From CAZGVV01 sp964529155 (GTDB taxonomy: Bacteria > Pseudomonadota > Alphaproteobacteria > Rickettsiales > SXRF01), in assembly GCA_964529155.1 (NCBI GenBank), contig CAZGVV010000028.1:1-24713 (forward strand): DNA of 24,713 nucleotides, given 5' to 3'. This document shows positions 7,940 to 14,701 of this stretch, piece by piece. The position numbers and the translations under genes were made by a program. The notes under the pieces were generated by a model. The model made no database searches, was not told the origin of the DNA, and saw only the letters and a program-made list of their open reading frames with translations. Each line of letters opens with the position of its first letter. Within the stretch, counting starts at the first letter, position 1.

Positions 7940-9030
7940 ACGGCAATCTCCATTACGGCGTTGGCGAGTTTTTCTGCGGCATCAGGGCGGCCGAAATCAC
8001 GGGCTTTCTCCGCCGCGCGAATAAGGGTGGAAGGTGCACTGAGCAATGTTTCCAAACGAGCCGAGAGCGCGCTGGCGGTAAAACCTTCTTGCGTCATCAC
8101 CCACCCGCCCCCAGCATCTTCAAACGCATTGGCATTAAAATATTGATGGTTGTCCATCGCCTGCGGATAGGGCACGAGCAACGCAGGCCGACCGGCCGCC
8201 GCAAGCTCAGTCACCGTGGAAGCACCGGAACGGGCGATGACTAGATGTGCTGCAGCAAGGCGCGCGGGAATATCGGTAAAAAAACTGGAGAGATGCGCGC
8301 TCACCCCAAGTTGGGCATAGGCCGCGCGTGTGGCTTCCAAATCCGCTTCCCGGCATTGCTGGTCCAGGCGCAGGCGCGCACGCAATGTGGCGGGTAGTGA
8401 CGCCAATGCCGCAGGCAGAATTTGGCTGAATACCGTCGCACCCTGGCTACCGCCGGTAATCAGGATTTGCATGATGCCATCGGGCGGCAACGCTGCATAG
8501 GGCAGATCCCGCACCGCGCGAATCGCCGCGCGCACCGGGTTGCCGGTCAACAAGACTTTTGCTTGATCGGCGGCGCTTAACATGAGCGTAGCGGGAAAGG
8601 TGGTGGCAATGCGTGTTACACGGCGCGCCAGAAACCGGTTTACCCGGCCCAGCACTGCGTTTTGCTCATGAATTAATGTCGGAATATGCATCCGCGTGGC
8701 GGCAAGCATGGTAGGAAATGACGGGTATCCGCCAAAACCCGCCACCGCTTTGGGTTTAAGTGTCCATAAGTGATACGCCGCTTGCAGTGTGCCCAGCATA
8801 ATATTCACCGCGCCGAGCGCTTTTTTGCGCATACCACCGCTTAAGCTACCCGAGCGCAGGGTACGCAACTCAATTCCAGATAATGCCCCGGTTTTAAACC
8901 CGGCGAAACGCTTGTCCGTCAACAATACCACACGCTCCCCGCGCGCCAGCAGAATTTCTGCCAAAGCCTCTGCAGGAAAAATATGCCCACCGGTTCCCCC
9001 GGCAGCAAGAATGATTGGGCGTGTGCGCAT
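7936..9030 (-). CDS. murG: UDP-GlcNAc:undecaprenyl-PP-MurNAc-pentapeptide GlcNAc transferase
   Basis: MurG is the GT-B glycosyltransferase on the inner face of the membrane that converts lipid I to lipid II. Seen here are the glycine-rich GGTGGH loop (residues 11-16), HEQNAVLGRVNRF, the second-domain GGSQGA loop, and the nucleotide-binding RSGASTVTELAAAGRPALLVPYP block. The ATG at 9028-9030 (364 residues) is chosen because the protein then begins directly at the family N-terminus and has AGGA four bases upstream. The open frame continues 19 codons upstream, but these translate an intergenic repeat. murG normally follows ftsW directly; here three other genes lie between them, so it probably needs its own promoter. 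Confidence 0.95.
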   Translation of the reverse strand: MRTRPIILAAGGTGGHIFPAEALAEILLARGERVVLLTDKRFAGFKTGALSGIELRTLRSGSLSGGMRKKALGAVNIMLGTLQAAYHLWTLKPKAVAGFGGYPSFPTMLAATRMHIPTLIHEQNAVLGRVNRFLARRVTRIATTFPATLMLSAADQAKVLLTGNPVRAAIRAVRDLPYAALPPDGIMQILITGGSQGATVFSQILPAALASLPATLRARLRLDQQCREADLEATRAAYAQLGVSAHLSSFFTDIPARLAAAHLVIARSGASTVTELAAAGRPALLVPYPQAMDNHQYFNANAFEDAGGGWVMTQEGFTASALSARLETLLSAPSTLIRAAEKARDFGRPDAAEKLANAVMEIAV

Positions 9031-9039
9031 GAATCCTGT

Positions 9040-9068
9040 TGTATAGCAAGGCGGAGAGCCAGGTTCAA
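9040..9068 (-). promoter_or_regulatory. Candidate promoter for murG-murC-murB
   Basis: On the minus strand TTGAAC (9063-9068) is followed after exactly 17 nt by TATACA (9040-9045), 10 nt before the murG start. Each hexamer matches four of six sigma70 consensus positions. The -35 lies inside the repeat copy at 9057-9175. It would give murG a very short leader holding only the ribosome binding site. Prediction only. Confidence 0.3.
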
Positions 9069-9175
9069 GTACGCGTTGATGCAGCATTTTGGAAGTAGCC
9101 GTTTAGAAAACGGTTCGAATCCGCTCCAGTCAAAGATTGGCGCTGGTTCTAACTTTCAGAATCTCGCTGACACCA
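9057..9175 (+). repeat. Diverged direct repeat, copy A (left of the ATPase gene)
   Basis: This stretch aligns over its whole length, with small gaps, to 10977-11103 in the same orientation. Shared landmarks in order are AGCC(A)GGTTC, CGCG(T/C)TG(A/G)TGCA, GGAAGT/GGGAGT, GAAAAC.GTT.GAATCC, CAAAGA and GCTGGTTCTA. On the minus strand both copies translate to similar peptides (ERIRTVF.TATSKMLHQR versus RIQTVFVDATPKLVHQR), with a stop inside copy A, so I treat it as a non-coding element. It fills the space just upstream of murG. Confidence 0.6.
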
Positions 9176-9232
9176 ATGTCAAACGTAGATTGCAGGAAAT
9201 AATAAAATACAACCGGATGAGCGGTTCTAACT

Positions 9233-9255
9233 GACAAGCTGCTATCGAGCTTGTC
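9233..9255. repeat. Perfect 8-bp hairpin
   Basis: GACAAGCT (9233-9240) and AGCTTGTC (9248-9255) pair perfectly around a 7-nt loop. It lies about 110 nt past the ATPase stop on the minus-strand transcript. No T-run follows on either strand, so it is not a typical intrinsic terminator, though it could stabilise a 3' end. Confidence 0.45.
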
Positions 9256-9290
9256 TCAGACGCTGTGTCATTAGTTCGTTAACAATACGC

Positions 9291-9314
9291 ATAAGATACA
9301 CGGATTAATCTTAT
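9291..9314. repeat. 7-bp inverted repeat, left edge of the ATPase cassette
   Basis: ATAAGAT (9291-9297) pairs with ATCTTAT (9308-9314) across 10 nt. The same geometry (7-bp arms, 10-nt spacer) and the shared octamer TAATCTTA recur at the other side of the ATPase gene (10821-10846), so these could be cassette ends or paired regulator sites. Confidence 0.35.
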
Positions 9315-9364
9315 CACAACGATATGAAAATAAACCATTTAAATCAGAGTATTATGGCGTCAAC

Positions 9365-10804
9365 TTAAGCTGGCAAGCCTGAGGTCAGGTTCTTCCCAAT
9401 TTGGTAACAATGCAAGGCGCAAGGAAAATGCCTAATGGTTATACCATCTACCCTTGTTTCACTGTTCAAGGTTCGTGTTGTTGCTCCTACCTGTACAGGA
9501 AATTTTTCCTTCTTGCTGGCTAACGCAATCAGACCCCTTAACTCTCCCGGCTGGTCAACATATCGATCAGACCACTTAATTTCGTATGCCCATACGGACC
9601 TTAGTGTTGCCGGGTCAACTTTTACCAAATCAACCTCCAAATCTGTTCGACCGGATTTCCAGCGTGCATAATGCAGATGCCTAATTTCTTCGGAATGGAA
9701 CCACTGGCTAAAGATAGCAGTTTCAGCAAGATTACCCATTGCGCCGTCATCTGCACCAACTGGTGCAAACAATGCAGAGCGCATGGATGGGTTCGTTAAA
9801 TATACTTTAAACGTACGCATGCGCTGGAAGGTTTGACCGGCATTATCTACACGTGTGACCCTAACAATAAGAAAGGCTGCTTCTAAATATTCCAAATACC
9901 TGGAGATCGTATTTTTTGCGACACCCGAGCTAGAAGCAAGCTTTTCTAAGCTGATTTCTTGGCCGGTATGGTAAGCGATGGTGGAAAAAAGACGGTTTAA
10001 CTCTTGAATATCCTGAATGCCGTAAAGGCTTGGCAAATCTCTTAGCAGAACTTTATCTACGATATCTCTTCCTAGATACCTTTGGGTGTTGGTTCGTACT
10101 TCGGGGTTTAACACTGCTTCAGGGTAGCCACCGTAGTTAATGTAATCTACAAATGCATTATTGAGGGCAGTAATATCTCTCGCCTGATAGCGCTTGGTGC
10201 GTCCATTATACGTTTCGGAAATGAGTGTTTGCTCTAGTTGAGAGAAATCGAGAAATTCAGAAAAGGTCAAAGGCGGCAAAAAATAATCTGTAAATCGCCC
10301 AGCACCAGATTCCTGACTTTTAAGTCGCAACGCAGCTGCGGCAGAACCCGAAGCAACAAATCTGGTATTAGGAAACTGGTCCGTTAGAACTTTAAGATGA
10401 ACCTCCCAATCTCTCAGATATTGTATTTCGTCAAAAATAATTAGTCGCCGACCATCAGGATCGCATCCGGTTTGCTTGTTAAATAAATCAAGCAACTTTT
10501 GAAGGGGCATGCCGCTGTAGAGTGGTGTATCAATGGATACGAATAATATGCTATTTGGAAGCACACCCTCTTTAATGGCATCAGAAATAAGTTGTTGTAG
10601 CATTACTGTTTTGCCAACGCGGCGAGGCCCCATTAGAATGATGGAACGTCGTACATTCCAATTGAAGGTTAGGTCGCGGAACCCTTTAAAATATGCACGA
10701 CGATGAGGAAATTTCTTATCCATATCCATATTGGGGTTCATAGCCCACCAAGGGTTATCTCGCTCTAAACTATGAAGAATATCTTTTTCGGCAACTTCTA
10801 GCAT
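9365..10804 (-). CDS. AAA_14/DUF4143 family ATPase
   Basis: A 479-residue P-loop ATPase of the 'ATP-binding protein' family with an N-terminal AAA_14 domain and C-terminal DUF4143 domain. Walker A is GPRRVGKT (residues 59-66), Walker B LIIFDE (121-126), and the sensor-like VASGS follows at 150-154. A winged-helix-like segment (~284-313, LEKLASSSGVAKNTISRYLEYLE) precedes a C-terminal PD-(D/E)XK-like domain, whose acidic residues appear intact: ETAIF (361), EVDLV (392) and YEIKWS (408-410). The cellular role of this widespread, often strain-variable family is not established. I use the ATG at 10802-10804, with GGTGG about nine bases upstream; a TTG 11 codons earlier would be the alternative. 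It stands alone between direct repeats, is AT-richer than the flanking dcw genes, and interrupts the ftsW-to-murG junction, suggesting horizontal insertion. It looks complete. Confidence 0.85.
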   Translation of the reverse strand: MLEVAEKDILHSLERDNPWWAMNPNMDMDKKFPHRRAYFKGFRDLTFNWNVRRSIILMGPRRVGKTVMLQQLISDAIKEGVLPNSILFVSIDTPLYSGMPLQKLLDLFNKQTGCDPDGRRLIIFDEIQYLRDWEVHLKVLTDQFPNTRFVASGSAAAALRLKSQESGAGRFTDYFLPPLTFSEFLDFSQLEQTLISETYNGRTKRYQARDITALNNAFVDYINYGGYPEAVLNPEVRTNTQRYLGRDIVDKVLLRDLPSLYGIQDIQELNRLFSTIAYHTGQEISLEKLASSSGVAKNTISRYLEYLEAAFLIVRVTRVDNAGQTFQRMRTFKVYLTNPSMRSALFAPVGADDGAMGNLAETAIFSQWFHSEEIRHLHYARWKSGRTDLEVDLVKVDPATLRSVWAYEIKWSDRYVDQPGELRGLIALASKKEKFPVQVGATTRTLNSETRVDGITIRHFPCALHCYQIGKNLTSGLPA

Positions 10805-10820
10805 ACAGAAACCCACCGTT

Positions 10821-10844
10821 AGATTAGCATTAGACAACTAATCT
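10821..10844. repeat. 7-bp inverted repeat upstream of the ATPase start
   Basis: AGATTAG (10821-10827) pairs with CTAATCT (10838-10844) across 10 nt; CACCG (10814-10818) and CGGTG (10856-10860) can extend it as an outer stem. Placed 17 nt before the chosen ATG, it could be an operator or leader hairpin of the ATPase gene. The geometry mirrors the inverted repeat at 9291-9314. Confidence 0.4.
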
Positions 10845-10976
10845 TAATGCAACATCGGTGCGTTTTGCAAGTAAATTCCATAGCAACCGATGATTATTAC
10901 CAATCAAAATTCTTTTCATCCAGCTTCAATGTGGAACTTAAATTGCCAATTTTCAAAAACCTCCATAAACTTCCAA

Positions 10977-11103
10977 AGCCGGTTCGAAGTTTTTCCGCGC
11001 TGGTGCACCAGTTTGGGAGTGGCATCTACGAAAACCGTTTGAATCCGGCTGCGACAAAGAGTGATGGCTGGTTCTATATTGTGAATATTGCTCGATACCC
11101 ATT
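10977..11103 (+). repeat. Diverged direct repeat, copy B (right of the ATPase gene)
   Basis: Partner of the 9057-9175 copy in the same orientation. This copy is more palindromic: AGCCGGTTCGAA... (10977-10995) is complementary, with small bulges, to GAAAACCGTTTGAATCCGGCT without its last base (11030-11050), and between them is a perfect 12-bp palindrome CTGGTGCACCAG (11000-11011). A plus-strand open frame crosses it (stop at 11107) but has no convincing start or ribosome site, so I do not call a gene. Confidence 0.6.
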
Positions 11104-11187
11104 TTGATGCATAATAGTGATACGCAGTATCATTAAATCTTACAAAACCACTACACTTGCTAGAATCCGGTTCGAGATTTCTTCACC
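11104..11187. other. End of the gene-free stretch beside the ATPase gene
   Basis: With 10805-10976 and repeat B this forms a 383-nt gap. It contains a short hairpin, TGATAC-GCA-GTATCA (11118-11132), and at 11167-11175 the nonamer CCGGTTCGA that also opens repeat B, possibly the stub of a third copy. No gene or clear terminator is seen here or in 10845-10976, which has only a loose 7-bp inverted repeat (10853-10859 with 10886-10892). Confidence 0.4.
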
Positions 11188-11967
11188 TTACCGCACCATC
11201 ACGCCAAACGGCGCGAATATGTCCTGGCCCTTTACCCGCACCTGCACGAATAGCTTTGCAAATCCTGGTTCTTGCGGCATGAAGTGGAATTCCAGCAAGG
11301 GTCCGCCGCGCGCGTCTTTATCCGTTGGCTCTTCGCCCAGCGGATGCACGTGCAGCACGTTTAAGCGATTGGCCGGGAAAGCGACCACATGGGCAAATGC
11401 GCCCATTACCGGCTCCAGCTGGGTAAATGACAGGCCGTTTTGCTTCACGATCACCCGCCCCATCGCCATATCCCCCGCCTGCGGGACGGTATCAAACGAC
11501 AAGGTAAATACCAATCCTTCTACTTCCACGCTGGTATTTAACACGGGATTGATGGTTTCCGGCTGCGTGCTGCCTTTAATATCCGCCACCGCATAGGCCT
11601 CGCCTTTCTGGCTAACCGGCATCACATTGGCCCACACCCGGTAATCACCCGGCTTATGGGGTGTGAAACGGGTAACGTATTGCCCTTCCACCGTGCCGGG
11701 GGTGGGGTGTAGGTGCTGATAGTCGGTGAGGGATGCATCCACCCCCAGCAGGTGAAATTTCTGCTCATGCATTATGCTTAGTGCTTCCGGCGGCAGGGGT
11801 TTACCAGTGCGGCTGTCGGTAAGGGCGAATGTCAGCAGCACTTCCTGCTCCGGCACTAATAGCGGCGGATTGACCACTTGCAAACGAACACCCTGCGCTG
11901 GACGCGCGTTTACAGGCAAAGCCAGGGTGACGGCATATAACGCCAACAGGCAAACAATCCATCTCAT
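11188..11967 (-). CDS. Exported YtkA-like, possibly metal-associated periplasmic protein
   Basis: A 259-residue protein with a Sec signal peptide (MRWIVCLLALYAVTLALPVNA, likely cut after the last Ala). The mature part holds two related beta-sandwich-like halves. Each has a 'H.L.V....L...HLHP' type motif: HLLGVDASLTDYQHLHP in the first and HVVAFPANRLNVLHVHP in the second, followed by gly/pro-rich strands ending GFAKLFVQVRVKGQDIFAP. Such His-rich motifs occur in YtkA/FixH-like exported proteins, often found with copper or other metal handling genes; a metal role is inference. The ATG at 11965-11967 overlaps the upstream small membrane gene's stop as ATGA and has AGAGG five bases before it. The open frame extends further upstream but overlaps that gene and is not used. 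It is embedded in the dcw cluster, where no such gene is usual. Confidence 0.7.
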   Translation of the reverse strand: MRWIVCLLALYAVTLALPVNARPAQGVRLQVVNPPLLVPEQEVLLTFALTDSRTGKPLPPEALSIMHEQKFHLLGVDASLTDYQHLHPTPGTVEGQYVTRFTPHKPGDYRVWANVMPVSQKGEAYAVADIKGSTQPETINPVLNTSVEVEGLVFTLSFDTVPQAGDMAMGRVIVKQNGLSFTQLEPVMGAFAHVVAFPANRLNVLHVHPLGEEPTDKDARGGPLLEFHFMPQEPGFAKLFVQVRVKGQDIFAPFGVMVR

Positions 11968-12245
11968 TTTAACCTCTTCACATAAAGCCCGACGATACTC
12001 GCCATCGTAATCATCAACCCCGAGGCGGCAAGCAGGGAAGATGAGAGATACCATTTCACGAACAACGGTATAAAAATACATGTTAACCCCACGCCACGCA
12101 TGACGAGGTTCCATACATCGGTTTCCTTACACCAATGACGGCTTAAAGCGTAATGCGCGACACAATCGAGCGCGCTCCCGGCAATGGCCAATCCATTTAA
12201 CTGGGTATCGGTCAAACACGTGGAAAAAACATCACTGGCACCCAT
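11964..12245 (-). CDS. Small integral membrane protein, unknown function
   Basis: A 93-residue hydrophobic protein with two clear membrane segments (~residues 48-65, LVMRGVGLTCIFIPLFVKWY, and ~68-88) and a possible weaker one near 15-32. It ends in a basic tail VKRLK. I do not recognise a family. Its ATG overlaps the ftsW stop (TGATG) with AAGGA eight bases upstream, and its own stop overlaps the start of the exported YtkA-like protein (ATGA). It is therefore probably translated with ftsW and its product may act with that exported partner. It contains several Cys and His residues (e.g. Cys29-less N-part, RHWCKE), which could bind metal but this is speculative. Confidence 0.7.
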   Translation of the reverse strand: MGASDVFSTCLTDTQLNGLAIAGSALDCVAHYALSRHWCKETDVWNLVMRGVGLTCIFIPLFVKWYLSSSLLAASGLMITMASIVGLYVKRLK

Positions 12246-13372
12246 CAGGATTTTCCTTGCTGCGCTACCCCGTAGCGCCGGCGCGTTAAGGCCAGCAGCA
12301 TTCCCATGCCAAGCGCAATGGCAAGCACAGAAGAGCCGCCGTAACTTAAAAACGGCAAGGTCATTCCCTTGGCAGGCAGAATGCTCATCGCCACGCCCAT
12401 ATTTACAATCGCCTGCACGCCGAATTGCGCCGAAAGCCCGGCCACGGCCAACACCACAAACAAATCGCCCTCACGCCATACGCGCATCAATGAGCGCAGC
12501 ACCACGGCAGCGAACAGGCTGACAATCACCAAACATACCAACATGCCGAATTCCTCTCCGGCGACTGAAAACACAAAATCCGTGTGGGAGTCAGGCAACA
12601 CGCTCTTGACCGTGCCCTCACCTGGGCCGCGTCCGAATATACCACCATTTCCGAAAGCCTCCAAGGATTTGCCGACTTGATAATTATCACCTGCGGCAGG
12701 ATCCAGAAATCCATCAATGCGTTTGGCAACGTGGGGAAAAAAGCGATACGCCCCGAAAATACCAACACCCCCGCCAATCGCCAGCAGCAACACCCAGAGC
12801 ATGGGAAGACCGGCCAGAAAGAATTGAATACCCCACATGGCTGTGACTGTCATGGTCATGCCAAAATCCGGCTGCATCAACAGCAGCAGCACCACCAGCC
12901 CGTATAGCCCGAGCGCTATCTGGTGGCCAGGAAACCAGGCACGGCGGTGTTTTTCACTGCATACCCAGGCCATTACTACGGCAAAACACGGCTTCATAAA
13001 TTCCGAGGGCTGCAAGGCAATAGGCCCAAGCGCCAGCCAGCGGTGCGCGCCTTTAATTTGCGTACCGGCAAACGGCACCAAGAGCATCAGCACGATGCTC
13101 AGTGCAAAACCGATCACTGCGAGCCTGCGCACTGCTACCGGTGGTAAAAGCGATACCGACACCATGGTAAATAATCCTGCCACCAAAAACAGCTGGTGAC
13201 GCTTCACGAAATAAAACGGCGGAAGCCCGAGGCGATGCGCCACAGGCGGGCTGGCCGCCACTACCATCACTGCACCCAGGGCAATCAGGCCGATGAGTGC
13301 CAGCAACGTAACCCGGTCTACCGTCCACCACCAACGGCCGAGCAACCCGTTATCGGTACGATCAAGACGCAT
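12245..13372 (-). CDS. ftsW: Septal peptidoglycan glycosyltransferase FtsW
   Basis: A SEDS-family polymerase of 375 residues with about ten membrane helices. It polymerises lipid II at the division septum together with FtsI. Visible signatures are LALGPIALQPSEFMK in the central part, LPDSHTDFVFSVAGEEFG in the large periplasmic loop, and LPAKGMTLPFLSYGGSS near the end. I choose the ATG at 13370-13372 (MRLDRTDNGLLGRWWW...); the open frame reaches a TTG 18 codons earlier, which seems less likely. The chosen start overlaps murD by 11 nt and has no strong ribosome binding site, so coupling to murD translation is plausible. Its stop overlaps the next small gene by one base. murG, its usual next neighbour, is 3.2 kb away. 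Confidence 0.94.
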   Translation of the reverse strand: MRLDRTDNGLLGRWWWTVDRVTLLALIGLIALGAVMVVAASPPVAHRLGLPPFYFVKRHQLFLVAGLFTMVSVSLLPPVAVRRLAVIGFALSIVLMLLVPFAGTQIKGAHRWLALGPIALQPSEFMKPCFAVVMAWVCSEKHRRAWFPGHQIALGLYGLVVLLLLMQPDFGMTMTVTAMWGIQFFLAGLPMLWVLLLAIGGGVGIFGAYRFFPHVAKRIDGFLDPAAGDNYQVGKSLEAFGNGGIFGRGPGEGTVKSVLPDSHTDFVFSVAGEEFGMLVCLVIVSLFAAVVLRSLMRVWREGDLFVVLAVAGLSAQFGVQAIVNMGVAMSILPAKGMTLPFLSYGGSSVLAIALGMGMLLALTRRRYGVAQQGKS

Positions 13373-14699
13373 GGCTGCCCGCGGCAGATGCTGGAGGATG
13401 AAGAGCGGATGATGCCAAGCCTGCAACTAGGTTGCGGAAACAATCGCCGCGTTCTTCAAAATTTTTGAACTGGTCGAAAGATGCACACGCCGGGGAGAGC
13501 AAGACCACCGCGCCACGAGGAGCCATTTCTACCGCCGCATTCACAGCATTTTCCAGTGTTTGACAGCGCGTATATTTGACTTTTCCTTCCAGCGTCTGGG
13601 CGAATGCGTCTTCCGCGTCGCCGATTAAAAATGCATGTGTGATGCGCGGAAAAAATGCAGACAACGTTTCAATACCACCTGCCTTGGCTTTTCCACCGGC
13701 AATCCAATAAATATGGTCAAATGCGGCAAGCGCATGTTGCGTAGCATCCGCATTGGTCGCCTTGCTATCATTGATAAAACGCACGCCGTTTATTTCACCC
13801 ACCAATTCCAGGCGGTGAGCAAGCCCCGGGAAACTGCGCATTGCCTGAATAATCGCCTCTCCTTTGCAACCCACCGCCTGGGCGATTGCATATGCCACGG
13901 CGGCGTTTTGCGCATTGTGACGCCCCGGCAATGTAGCAATGCCCGTAATATGGTCAAAAACGGGTCCATCTGCCGACACATCCACTACAAAAGGCAATTG
14001 CTGAGCAATGCGCTTGGTATGTTCATCATCCACTGCAATCACCGCCACATCACCTGCCTGTTGGCGCTCAAAAAGGTGCAGCTTTGCGGCAATATATCCT
14101 GCCATAGTGCCATGCCGGTCTAGGTGGTCCGGCGTAATATTCAGCAACGCCGCCACATTAAATCGTGTGCTGCGCACTAAATCCAGCTGGTAAGATGACA
14201 ATTCCAGCACGTATATTTCCCCTGCTCCCAGCGGCTCCAATGCCAGTGCGGGCGTACCGAGATTGCCTCCCACTTCCACCCGCTTACCGCAGGCTTTTAG
14301 CACATGGGCGGTAAGTGTGGTGGTGGTGGATTTTCCATTGGTACCAGTAATGCCAACATAGGTCGCTTCAGGTTGCGCTTGAAAGAGTAATTCCACATCC
14401 CCGATCACCGGGCATTGTTTGCTGTGTGCTAACCGCACAGCCGGGTGCGGGGCTGGGTGAGTGAATGGCACGCCTGGCCCAAGTACTAGCGCCTTAAGCG
14501 TCTCCCATGGCCATTGCGCCACCGGCAATAGCCGGGCCTGAGGAAATTTTTTGCGCAATGCTTCACGGCTCGCTTCACCATCGTCCCAGGCAAATACCAG
14601 CGCGCCACCGGCAAGCAGTGATGCGACGGTGGCTTCACCCGCCTTGCCAAGGCCGAACACACCAAGCGCCTGGTCTTTGCAATGATGCAGCGTAATCAT
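13362..14699 (-). CDS. murD: UDP-N-acetylmuramoylalanine--D-glutamate ligase
   Basis: MurD adds D-glutamate to UDP-MurNAc-L-Ala. The 445-residue protein has the N-terminal FGLGKAGEATV nucleotide-fold motif (~15-25), the P-loop GTNGKSTTTT (119-128), ELSSYQLD and NITPDHLDRHG in the central domain, and FINDSKATNADAT (UDP-MurNAc ligase C-terminal domain), followed by LSPACASFDQFKNFEERG. All hallmark residues look intact. The ATG lies 2 nt after the mraY stop with GAGG five bases upstream. The last 20 residues are Ala/Ser-rich and overlap ftsW. Confidence 0.96.
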   Translation of the reverse strand: MITLHHCKDQALGVFGLGKAGEATVASLLAGGALVFAWDDGEASREALRKKFPQARLLPVAQWPWETLKALVLGPGVPFTHPAPHPAVRLAHSKQCPVIGDVELLFQAQPEATYVGITGTNGKSTTTTLTAHVLKACGKRVEVGGNLGTPALALEPLGAGEIYVLELSSYQLDLVRSTRFNVAALLNITPDHLDRHGTMAGYIAAKLHLFERQQAGDVAVIAVDDEHTKRIAQQLPFVVDVSADGPVFDHITGIATLPGRHNAQNAAVAYAIAQAVGCKGEAIIQAMRSFPGLAHRLELVGEINGVRFINDSKATNADATQHALAAFDHIYWIAGGKAKAGGIETLSAFFPRITHAFLIGDAEDAFAQTLEGKVKYTRCQTLENAVNAAVEMAPRGAVVLLSPACASFDQFKNFEERGDCFRNLVAGLASSALHPPASAAGSHAS

Positions 14700-14701
14700 G
14701 C

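Larger units (their letters stand above)
9176..9364. other. Gene-free stretch between repeat A and the ATPase gene
   Basis: Together with repeat A this completes the 334-nt gap between murG and the ATPase gene. It is AT-richer than the cell-wall genes. It holds two small inverted repeats, listed separately, and no credible reading frame, ribosome site or RNA gene that I can see. Confidence 0.5.

Noticed and set aside
9105..9131. GGTTCGAATCC resembling a tRNA T-loop (also near 10979 and 11041)
   Set aside because: The T-stem has a mismatch and no acceptor, D or anticodon stem can be found around it. The motif is better explained by the direct repeat shared with 10977-11103.
8983..9234. 83-codon plus-strand open frame across the murG start and repeat A
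   Set aside because: It overlaps murG on the opposite strand and otherwise translates the repeat; no family is recognisable.
9233..9255. Perfect hairpin as an intrinsic terminator for the ATPase gene
   Set aside because: No T-run follows the stem on either strand.
10847..11107. 86-codon plus-strand open frame in the ATPase upstream region
   Set aside because: It has no convincing start or ribosome site and its second half is repeat B, whose other copy does not keep the frame.
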